Assembly: GCA_945643635.1 (NCBI GenBank) | Contig: CALZFC010000157.1 | Span: 87,001 to 151,000, forward strand | Direction of reading: 5' to 3' | Length of the DNA stretch: 64,000 nucleotides | Origin: Allodiplogaster sudhausi | Taxonomy: Eukaryota > Nematoda > Chromadorea > Rhabditida > Diplogasteridae | In this document: positions 21,630 through 33,600 of the stretch, piece after piece | Position numbering within the stretch: position 1 is the stretch's first letter | Layout: every line of letters starts with the position of its first letter | The notes under the pieces: model-generated | The model's input: only the letters and a program-made list of their open reading frames with translations | What the model was told of the DNA's origin: nothing | Database searches by the model: none | Position numbers and translations under genes: made by a program

Positions 21630-24600
21630 GATAGAAGATAGAAGAGAGAAAGGGAGAGATGGAGAGGGAGAGAGAATGAGAGAAAGTGAGAGAGACAAAT
21701 TTTCAGAGGGAATCTATTAAATTTTACTATGTTAGGGTTCCCTCATGCACTTTATAACTTGGATTACATTGAATCTATAGCTATGTATGTATGTGGTGTG
21801 TATGTATGTTTTCTTTGTCTACCACTCAGAAACCAGCGTGTTTGCTGCTGAATAATTGAACAAGGAAGCAAGTCTCCCACGAGGAAAGTTGCACCGGGCT
21901 GTGTCCTTGTCAACCTCGCACCTCTTCCGCCACGCTTTTTTTATTATTGAATACTTAATTTTCTCTTTTCCATGTCTCCCACTCTGTCTCTTCCTCTTTC
22001 CCCTATTGTTTCTTTCTCCAGAGAAACATCACTTCTGCCTTCGACTGATGCAAAGTGAGCGTCCGGAGAACAGCGAGATGTGAAGAAAATGTGCACCAGT
22101 GTGTTTTTGCTCGTCTTCGTGTGAGTCATTGAAGTGGCCAAGAACCACTCATTGTCAGACAAAGTTCGAATTGTCGAAACCTTCTCTAACTGTACTTTCT
22201 TTTACCGCGCCTCGTTTATTCTATGCTTTCGCGGACGATCTACGATTTAAAAGTTCCGGCTGCTCTGAATGCGGTTTGATTGGACGATCCCGAGGGCACA
22301 AGTTGTATAGCATATGCGAAGTACTCATCCCGACTCCCGAAGCGCATGTTTAACATTAGCGACCGGGAGGTACGTATGAATGTGTCACATTGTTCAAGTG
22401 ATTATTTTTGTATACGTTTTATTATTTGTTTCTTATATTAAGAGAGCCTCTCCCTAAGACTCGACCACGGCTGCATTAAGGGAATTTGGGAATTTTTTAT
22501 TTTTAAAAAAACATAGAAATCACATATCTTATACAACTCGATGAGCTCTTCAAAATGAGCCTAAATTCATTTCTGTATGTCGTTTTCCCTATGAGATACG
22601 CTACCGTAACCCCAAAATTTCATTGGACTGTATTTCCTTCAAAAGATGGTTTTCAAAGATAACGAAGGTACTATTCGACAGCTCTTTTTAAGCCCTTCAA
22701 ATTTCATCTAGAGAAGTTTTTTGTGAAAATTTGTTTTTGACAAAAAAAATTCACTTTTAATATTTCGACGAGGCATATTGACACTTTACGGTCATTTCCA
22801 CAGAATGGCTCTCAGATAGGAAGAAAGAGCATTAAATGTGCTACAAAATAAGGTACTCTCAAAAAAAATTAAAGCGTACGATGTTTTCGATATCAGGTGA
22901 AAAATGCGCGCGAGTCGGTCAAAATGGCGCATTTTAGGTCGCCGAGTCACAGTGCAAGCGCATTCATTGATCCATAACTACGCTCAATCTTAATCTTTCA
23001 AAATCGTAAGTATATCATCTTAGAGCTCTCACGGAGATCTTCAAATGTTAGGTACATACTTTTATTGAAAAGTTTGGATTTATATGAGAAATTTCGTTTT
23101 GTATGATAAGAAGGCTTAAAAAACTACTTCAGAAACATTTCCACACTCTCAATCATACATCATAAGAAAGAGGATGAAATTTGGCACAAGACGAACCCCT
23201 TTGAATGAAATTCCATGCGTACGAACTTTTGTTATAAGCCATAAGAGTAGGGCCAGTAGCGTCACTGTCATTTCGCCCAAGTATTCGTAGTTTAGTTTAT
23301 TCGAATTAGAATATTCCAATCCTTTTTTTCTACACATTTTCCATTAGGCCTTGTTATCCTACTCTTATGGCTTATAACAGAAGATCGTACGCGTGGAATT
23401 TAATTTAAAGGGGTTCATCTTGTGCCAAATTTCATCCTCTTTCTTATGATGTATGATTGGGAGTGTGGAAATGTTTCTGAAGTAGTTTTTTAAGCCTTCT
23501 TATCATACAAAACGAAATTTCTCATATAAATCCAAACTTTTCAATAAAAGTATGTATTTAACATTTGAAGATCTCCGTGAGAGCTCTAAGATGATATACT
23601 TACGATTTTGAAAGATTAAGATTGAGCGTAGTTATGGATCAATGAATGCGTTTGCACTGTAACTCAGCGACCTAAAATGCGCCATTTTGACCGACTCGCG
23701 CCCATTTTTCGCCTGATATCGAAAACATCGTACGCTTTAATTTTTTTGAGAGTACCTTATTTTGTAGCAAATTTAAAGCTCTTTCTTCCCATCTGAGAGC
23801 CATTCTGTGGAAATGACCGTAAAGTGTCAATATGCCTCGTCGAAATATTTAAAGTGAATTGTTTTTGTCAAAAACAAATTTTCACAAAAAAACTTCTCTA
23901 GATGACATTTGAAGGGCTTAAAAAGAGCTATCGAATGGTACCTTCGTTATTTTTGAAAACCATCTTTTGAAGGAAATACAGTCCAGCGAAATTTTGGGGT
24001 TACGGTAGCGTATCTCATAATGAAAACGACATACAGAAATGAATTTAGGCTCATTTTGAAGAGCTCATCGAGTTGTATAAGATATGTGATCTCTATGTTT
24101 TTTTTAAATAAAACATTCCCAGGGCAGGCCATGATTGAGCCTTACGGAGAGGCTCTCTTAAAAATAGAATTGTTGGATTATTCCTTATGTAGTACAACTA
24201 TTTAAAATCCTAAAATACAATTAGCTAATTTCACCATCATTTTAAAGCCTCGCGAAGACTTCGGGATTCTCCGTCTCGGGCATGTCTTTGCGATCTTTCC
24301 ATTCCTCTTCAAGCGGCCGCAACACACAATGTCCGGCATCACATGGCAGCTATGGCGAGAGTTCGCGCGTCTCAACGGCTATCACGACATTCAAATTCGT
24401 CATTTCGAAGAATACGGTATGCACACCGAAAACAATTCTGAAGTGTTAGCATAGCGCAAGAATAGGTGGAGGATATTCCGTGTGAAATGACGCTTCGAAT
24501 GCCCCCCCAAAGCACATAATAGGATATGCGGAATATGTCGTTATTTCAGCTCAACCATGATAATAAGATTACGTGCACTTTATCTTGTGGTAATCCAGTG

Positions 24601-27600
24601 TTCGAAATTTGAATTTCCCGCCCAGGTTCCTATCTTCCTGACACGAGTGGCTCATACGGTGGCATGCTAGAGGGGCTTGCGCGTGGCGAGATTGATGCGT
24701 TGCTCGACGACGCCTCTGGCGTTGCCGTTCGAGTGCACGATTTCGCTACCTCGTTTCGTTACAAGACGAATACGGTAATATGCTGTGTCAACATGTAATT
24801 ATTGTCGTTAGAATATTCTACTCCTGTGTTTTATTAAATAATTAAACAACACAGGAATAGAATTTTCTAATGACAATAATTATTTACATACATATTTACA
24901 TTTATTTAATGCAACTAATACTCAAGCTCATTTGAACATATTTAGCGCAACCTCTACACACTCGAAGTCGAGTCGGTCGGCATTGGCAATCTCGGCGACT
25001 TTGCCGTCTTCTCGCCGCCACTGATAGTCTTGCTGCTCGCTTCCTATATACTCTTGCTCGCGGCGGAAAAGGCTATTCGAGCGGCGGCGATTCTCGCTTT
25101 TGGAGGAGAGCTTGACTGTGAGAGCGAACGACAGGGAGCGATGCCAAGCGTGAAGGGCTGCGTTCGCATGTGAGGGATACTCTCAGTCTTGATCTCGATT
25201 TTTTTCGCGTGTCGACAGTACCACAAAAAAGAAATTTAGAATATACCAAATTGTTGCGCTATCAAATATGTAAAAATAATGAAATATTCGAATTGTATTT
25301 TTTTGACAAAAATTCCGTGATAACATCGAGATCTCTCCACTTCGTAGACGCCACCTACTGTGTGATCTCTACCGCTCTCCACGGCCGCCGCCGCCTCACG
25401 ACCTCGAGGAACGCAGCAAGCGACTGCGTTGGCTGCGCCGTCCCTACTTTGCATGCTATCTCCTCTCACTTACTCTTCTTGGCACTTTCTACTCGGCCAA
25501 GTTCGCCGGCAACACGAGCGTGCCACCGCCGCTGCCTTCAGTGTGAGAAAATCAAATCAAATCAAATGATTAGGACTTGTTTAAGAGCGCTGAATCTTTT
25601 AACTTACCTAGAATTAAGTGTTTTGTTAAATATATGCCTGGATAGTCTGCAATTTTTGTACATAATTTCTCTATAATGATGACTTATGTAAGTTAGAACG
25701 TAAACTATTTTAGCGAGTTCTCGACGGTTGCCATGGCGTTGCGTGAACGAGAGGCAACGCTAGTCCTCCAGGACTTTGAACATCTCAAAGTTCCTGCGGT
25801 CAGTTGGAATATACTAGTCTTGGTCAACAAGTTCAATAAGTAACGTTCGACGTATTTGTCGTGCTCGCTATGCAGTTCTTCTTTAATGGAATGGAGCGTT
25901 GAGCAAGCCTAGCTTGAGTATATGCCCCTTTATAAAAGGTGATCGAACTCTTTGGCGAGAACGTCCGCGGAGACGAGCAGCGCCTTAGAGTTATTGCATC
26001 TACCGATGAATTTCACAAGGCGCTCTGTCACAATCCTACATGGTATACTTTTAAAATTATTGAAATGAAACAAATCACAAAGTATAATTTCATGTTCAGT
26101 ATCATGAGTACCTACATGATTTAGGCAATGTAGCTTACACTAGTAGTCTGCCTGCACATGCATGCGCATACATTCATATGAGACTATGTCAATTTAAAAA
26201 AGACGATAATGTTTTCCAGTATATGCGAAACCTTTGGCCCGGAATGTAGAATATTCGACTGCTTTAGAAATTTTCTCCCGGAATTTTGAACATTCCGCTG
26301 TTTGTGAAACGTTCGCCACGGAATCTAGAATATTCTACCGTTTGCGAAAGTTTTTTTCCCGGAATTTAGAATATTTATCTGTTTGGGAGTCCATAATTTA
26401 AAATATTCCACAGTTTGCGAAAATATTTTTCCCTGAAGTTAGAATATACCATTGCCGGCGTAGGTTTTGTCCCGAAATTTAGAATATTCCATTATTTGCA
26501 AAAATGTTGCCCCGGAATTTAGAATATTCGATTGTTTTGCGAAAAATTGCCAACATGCTGCATTGATTTTGGAATGGCGAACATTGGAATATCCTAAATT
26601 CCGGGCGAGCATTTTCTCCTATATCAAACAAAAACCGTAATTTTTTATTATTTTGTATCATCTTATATACATACATACATAGTATATGTAAATATTATTG
26701 TATGCCTTTTTTCCGGTTCGGTTTCGCCGAGCCTCATCACATGAGCGCCGTCGCTCCGTGGCGCGGCAAGGCTGAAGCGCTTTGCGCATTGACAGAGTTC
26801 GTTCGCTTTCTTGCTTACTTTCAACTTACTCGCACGACTTGAGAAAAAATTTAATTTTTTCAGTGATTTTTAATAAGTATCGTCTACTTGGCAAACAGAA
26901 AAGAATGTAAAATAAAATATGAATTTCTTCTTTAAGAGTGCATGCGGATTTGGACTACCTCGACACCAAATTTCCGCAGCTGGCCGCCAGTAGTAATCTC
27001 AAGGAGCACCAAGGAGTATTCTACATGAAACGCGACGTGCGGACGCGATTTCGCAAGACGCTCAATGGCGTTATGCTGCGGTTGTTCAGGCAGGAACAGG
27101 TATGTATGCTTGCCACCTTTCACTCTCTCTCTCTCTCTCTCTCTGCCTATCATTCCATACCGCCTTATCCAATCCTTTTCTGACCTAAAGCTATTTTCCT
27201 CCTGCCTCCCACAGATTGAAACATTCTGGTGGCGCCGCTTTACGAATCGCGAGCAACGAACTTGTCCCATTGCACAACGTTTCTACTATGCACCCATGAG
27301 CATTCTCAGTTTACGCATCATCTTTCTTCTCGCAGGTCAGCTTATTATGTTATCATTTTTGAAAAACTGAAATACATATATTAATTTTGATTATACGACA
27401 CTATTCTTGATTTAAGCAATATACATTTTGGAGGTTGTTTTTACGGCTTCTCGGGAATCGTATTTGTGGCCGAGCTACTGTGTTTCTTCTGGTGGCCCTC
27501 TAGGAGGCGGGAGATATAAAAGAGACGGATGCGGGAAACATATCATTTTTTGCAACTACTAATTTCCACTGGTTAGAAATGGCTTACGTGTGCTTATCAT

Positions 27601-30600
27601 GTTGAAAAACCGGCATAAATATCAGTTAGTAAATTTGTAAATTTGTAAAATATGTGTGACGTTTTCAGTGTGGAACGTATTTGGATAAATTAACTACATA
27701 TATCAATTTGACGTGCTCCTTTCTATATGTCACTGCATTTAAGTAGACAAGAAGAAGAAAAAAAGGCATACACATCGGTTTAGCGCCAGTCACAGTGCTG
27801 GGGAAATTTTGTTATATCCTGCGTTCGTCAGCGTCAGAATTATGAAGGGGAAATGCCTTTCTCACGGTGTTCCTTTTCGTGCTCATTTTGTTAGAATTTT
27901 GTTGACGTCCTGCCTCTCTCACTGTGTCCGCCCCCTCGTTGTACCCCCACTGAAATTTTTATGTTTGTTTGCGTTTCTTGTCACGTCATTAGCATCAAGA
28001 GTAAATGTGAAAAGATAGCTCTAGAGAAACTCTTCAAGGGAGTCGAACATATGACAAATCGGCTATAAATATATAAGTCGATTACCGAAGAAATTTGTAT
28101 TATTTCAGCGCGGGTTATTTTCAGGCAGTGGTGTTGTGCGACCTGCGAAATAGCACAAGAGAATGGGAGTGCTTTATAGCTACTTGGACGCGGTAATTTG
28201 AACCTGAATAAATTCTTATTTTTTCGTCCTACTTTAAGCTGCGACACGGACAACCACTGCTGCGCCCAGCAACCCGGTGCAACGTGAAATATGTCGTGGA
28301 ATTCGAACCCGTAACAAAAGGATTTAAAAAGCCGTCGTACAACCACTGCATCAAGCAAACCCTGTGACGTACTAGTCTGGCGTGCCGTAGTTCTCCCATG
28401 AGACGCCGGCCGAGACAGCGACGACAATGGCAGGCGCGCCGTAAGCGAACAAGTAGAAAAGCGTCAGGCGAGTCTTGGACGGTTCGAACACCTGTGAAAA
28501 TAAGATAATTTGCTGTTTGGATAATTAAAAAAAAATATATATTGTTGGTAATGAACGAAGTCCAAGCACAGTGGTTAGCCTTGATTAAGCAAACACGATT
28601 ATATCTAGAGGCCTCGCATGGTCAGATTTCGCCTAGTCATAAGATAACACTAAAATATTCGAATGATGAAATTCAAATGCTAGAATATTCGAATGATGAA
28701 ATTCGAATTTTAGAATATTCGAATGATGAAATTCGCATTTTAGAATATTCGAATGATGAAATTCGCATTTTAGAATATTCGAATTCGAATTTTAAAATTT
28801 CCCGCCAACCTGCACAAGCATCATCCACAGCTGTACGCCCTCGAGCAGCATCCAGCAGAAGGCGGCGAGGAAGACGAGATGGAGAAGAATGGCCGTAACT
28901 GCGCACGCCGTCTCGTCCTCGGTTCGATCTGATAATAAAATATATCTCTTATTCATTTCATCATTTCACCTAAACTATGGTTGGTTGTTGATATTTAAAA
29001 AAAACAACACCAATTTAAACACACGCACACATCATAAAAACTATGCTTTCGAGAAGAACTGTTGTACTCTTACTATTGATAAGAACTAAATATTTTGTCT
29101 GCTTGTTAACGGTCTATGTATATTATTCCTCACACGTTCTCGCGCTTTCTTTCTCTCTTTCTCTCTCTCTAACTCTCATTCTCTCACTCTCGGTCTTGCT
29201 CGTACGAACCAATTCCAATGACGAAGACAAGCTCGCCGATTAGCAGACATAACGCGAGGTTGGCGTGGATCGTCGAGCGAAGGCCGCGCAGCGAGCTGAA
29301 ATAAGAACGAATAAAATTATTTTGCATAGCAAATAAATAGAGTTGTGAGAAATGCATATTGTTTGAAAAATTTGTTTCTAAATATTTTTTTTAGCATATT
29401 CATTTTGAAAAGAGAGAGAAAAAATTATTAAGAATATACTAATTAAAAGACAAAACAATTGAATATTAAAAAAAATTCCGCACCGGAAGCTGACAAAGAC
29501 GAGGAAGGCGGCGGCGAGGCAGACGGACGAGAGGGCGCAGCCGATTACGGTCACCACGTCGAGGGCTGCAGTGGAGAGGGCATCCAAACGGCCAGTCACG
29601 TCCATGAGGATAGCGAAGCTGTAGAGGGAGGGAGAGGAAGAGTTAGAGAGGGAATGAGAGAGGGAGGGAGAGAGATGGAATGAGGGAGAGAGAGAGAGTG
29701 TCTTAGCAAAAAGCAGACCTGGTAAGATGGCTGCATTGGCAGAGCGATACGGTCGTGTTCGTCTCCAGCAACATGCAACCTGCCGTGCTCCAGACGCTCA
29801 ATTCAAAGTTGTTAAGGTTGATTTTTTGAAATTATAAATTAAAAAAGCAAATCGTATCCTTTCTCTCTTTCCTTCTACTTCATAATCAGATTTTAGCCCC
29901 TCACATATGCTCACCTTTCTTTCGTGTCCCAGAAGACGCATCGCGGATTCACAACGCCTTTTGTGTAGAGATGGAAGAAGGTCAGCGTCACAGGCTCCTG
30001 AACAGCTTACGGATGGTGGAGAAAAGAAAATTTTTTTAGAGAATTACTTGACTTTAATATTCCAGAGACCGAATTAAATTATTTTTAAAACAATACTAAT
30101 TAGTAAATTTTAAAAAAACTCGAATAAAAAAAATTATTATTAAGTTTTTACTTCATTCTATTTGACTATTGCAGTCTTTTGTAGTTTCGCCTTTCGGTCA
30201 GGCAAAAAGGCGCGAAATTCAAATGTGAGTTTTCGGCACTCCTCAACTCGTACCTGTTCGGGTAGGGCGAGGCTGCGCGTCGCGTCATCGACAGCCGCTC
30301 CGATGACTTGGCTGTTGATGCGGCTCGTCGCATTCGAGAGAATAGCGCCGAGCGAAGTGAACACGAAGAAGCCCATGCGTAGCGAGGACGGCTGCGGAAT
30401 TGCGGACGGGTGGGCGGAGCCACCAAAGCCAAATGCGCCCTGCAAAAGCTCGGCTCGTTTGGGATAACTTTTAATTAATTATTTGATTAGTTCATTATTT
30501 TGTATGATTATTACATTTAATGGTGATTAAAAAATGTAATTAAAATATTAATAAAAGTAATAAAAATGGTAGGAAATCCGCCTGACAACTGCGTCCTGCG

Positions 30601-33600
30601 TCGTGGCGGCGCTGTCGGAGGCCGCAAAGCCACCGCGGGCGGTCGCGCCCGACAAGAAGGGCGGTGGCGCCGCGCCAAACCCGGATGGCGAGCTCGCGGA
30701 TGACGAAGACGAAGACGATGAGCCTTACATTCGTACACAATTCAATATGTCTTCTCGAAAGAAACATATGACGCGATTTGCGAGAGAATCAAAATGCTCG
30801 GGGCCCTAGAAAAGTCATCAGCTCCGATTTTGTTTAAAAGTTGTTTCTAGGTAAAGTTAGACCCGCAGAATCGAATGGGATTGGTCTTGGAGCCTAAAAA
30901 ATTCATTTTAAAAAGTTATGAAGAATTGAAAAACTGCGCATCTTTTTGAGGTGGTCGAGTAGGGCGCATGTTTATGAACATCTCTCCCCGCACAGTAACG
31001 CAATATAAGTGAAAATTTTAATTTAGATAGAAAAGATATTGCTTATATAAATAGTCAAAATATAATTTGAAAATTTTCAAATATCGATTTTTTACGTGCT
31101 CTCAAACTCAATGAGGAATGTACATGTTAAATTTCAATTTACGCAGACAGTTTTGCATGTATCGTATAGAGCATAAAAGTGGCTTTCTAATGATATATAG
31201 GATGTTTCATTTCGACGAACTATGCGGCTTGTGTATGCGTTTAGGTCACGCGCAACAGTGAAAACTGGCGCAGAATCACGGCGCGACGCGATTCTGCACA
31301 AGTTTTCACTATTGCGCATGACAGTCTAATATCGATTTTCTATATATCTAATGATATTTTGTTTATGATCTTTCTTTTTACTTTTTTGAAATGATTAAGC
31401 TCATTTTTGAGCAAAAAATGCACTTTTCGACCAAATATTAACGAATTCACTCTTCTCCACAAAAGGAGACCGAGTTGTCCTGAAAGCGCGTTAAATTTGC
31501 TACAAAGTAACATTCTTGAAACGGAAATGCAAGGAAGGAAATTCAAAGAACAAATCGAAAAGCGACTAAAACCAGCTATAACGCTATGTAAATACACCAA
31601 TTCACAAGATTCACCAGATATGTCGAATTCGAATATTCCAATTTACACATTCGAATATTCTAATTCACGCGATGAAAATCTAGTGAATTGGTGTATTTAC
31701 ATAGGGTTATAGCTGGTTTTAGTCGCTTTTCGATTTGTTGCGAGAAAAACCTTCCTTTAATTTCCGTTTCAAGAATGTTACTTTGTAGCAAATTTAACGC
31801 ACTTTCACGACAACTCGGTCTCCTTTTGTGGAGATGAGTGAATTCGTTAATATTTGGTCGAAAAGTGCATTTTTTGCTCAAAAATGAGCTTAATCATTTC
31901 AAAAAAGTAAAAAGAAAGATCATAAACAAAATATCATTAGATGTATAGAAAATCGATATTAGAGTGTCATGCGCAATAGTGAAAACTTGCGCAGAATCGC
32001 GTCGCGCCGCGATTCTGCGCCAGTTTTCGCTGTTGCGCGTGACCAAAACGCATACACAAGCCGCATAGTTCGTCGAAATGAAACATCCTATATATCATTA
32101 GAAAGCCGCTTTTATGCTCTATATGATACATGCAAAACTGTCTGCGTAAATTGAAATTTAACATGTACATTCCTCATTGAGTTTGAGAGCACGTAAAAAA
32201 TCGATATTTGAAAATTTTCAAATTCTGTTTGGACTATTTATATAAGCAATATCTTTTCTCTCTACATTAAAATTTTCACGTAGATTGATTTACTGTGCGC
32301 GGAGAAATGTTCATAAACATGCGCCTTACTCGATCACCTCAAAAAGATGCGCAGTTTTTCAATTCTTCATAACCTTTTAAAATAAATTTTTTAGGCTCCA
32401 AGACCAATCCCATTCGATTCTGCGGGTCTAACTTTACCAAGAAACAACTTTTAAGCAAAATCGGAGATGATGATTTTTCTAGGGCCCCAGCCCTTTTGAT
32501 TAATTTTGATTCTCTCGCAAATCGCGTCATATGAATGTGGATTAATTCGCTGTTTCTTTGTAATAGCCTCGATTTTGGGCCTTCCCGGAGCCATACCCTA
32601 GCCAGATTTTGACGTACAAACCTCTGTTTTTGCTGTCCCCTTTTTGCTTTTCTGTCCCCGAACCGACCCTTACGCCACAGTGTTTAATAAAACAGTCGAC
32701 AGTGAAATTTATTTTTTAAAGACGCGGATTCAAACGTGAGCTTATGTCTACTAAAAAACCCGGCCACCAACTCAAAACGGCGAGGCTCGGGAGCGAGATG
32801 ATCGGCGACTTCGAGACGCCCTTGAAGGAGACGGTGGTTGTCCGCGCAGGCTCAGGCAGAGGTGGACGCGCGTACGGCGAGAAGGGAGCTGATTTTGAAA
32901 AAGAGTTATGAAAATAATATTATTTAAACTCGCGCCAATTTATTTTCGTGTCGAGAAAGCCAATGGAACATTGAGTTCTTGTTTATATATTTTTTTTACT
33001 TAAAAAACCTAACCTCTGTCGTCGGCTACTCCTTCTCCTCCTCCTCCCCATCCTCCTCCTCCTCCCCCACCTCCTCCCCCACCACTTACAGGAGGCGCAG
33101 CAGCAAACGCAGGAGCATCATCTGAGAGCATTCCAAAGCCATCATCTGAATAATTCACAATTTAGAATATTCCTAAATTTTTATGTGACAGTCCTTGGGC
33201 ACATAAACTAAAGAAATAAGGGCTTTAGACGAGAAGTGCACTAAATCACAAGCTCCATTGACATCTTTTTGAAGTGTCACTTGAAAACACGAGCCATTTA
33301 GACAAATTTCCATAGTAAAAAGGGCAAAAAAGCTGCAGCTTTTCATTGTAGCGCGACCAAATTTTACTGGCTACTTGATCCACTTTTCATGCTAACCATA
33401 AAATGTGCGTTAATTGCTTTTTTTTATTATTCTCTTTATTTTTTATTATTTGATATTCTCAAAAAAAGAGCCATTTAAAATTATTCAATCTATATTCTCA
33501 TAATACCTATTGTGGGGTGAAATTCGTTGTTAATTCTGGCTCCGTCATTCCTTATACTGGGCATCAACGGAGTTGTTCGGCGGACCTCGAGCTTCATTTC

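Noticed and set aside
15770..23337. Repeated 62-73 codon frame found at 15770-15991 and 23149-23337
   Set aside because: Central part of two near-identical fold-back elements; low-complexity, AT-rich translation with no transposase motif.
28650..28792. CRISPR-like array
   Set aside because: Direct head-to-tail 30-bp units without distinct spacers, in a nematode intron; this is a minisatellite.
30540..30767. Frames of 73-75 codons rich in Arg/Pro on the minus strand
   Set aside because: They overlap receptor exon 12 in wrong frames; the phase-compatible reading is the Ser/Ala-rich linker.
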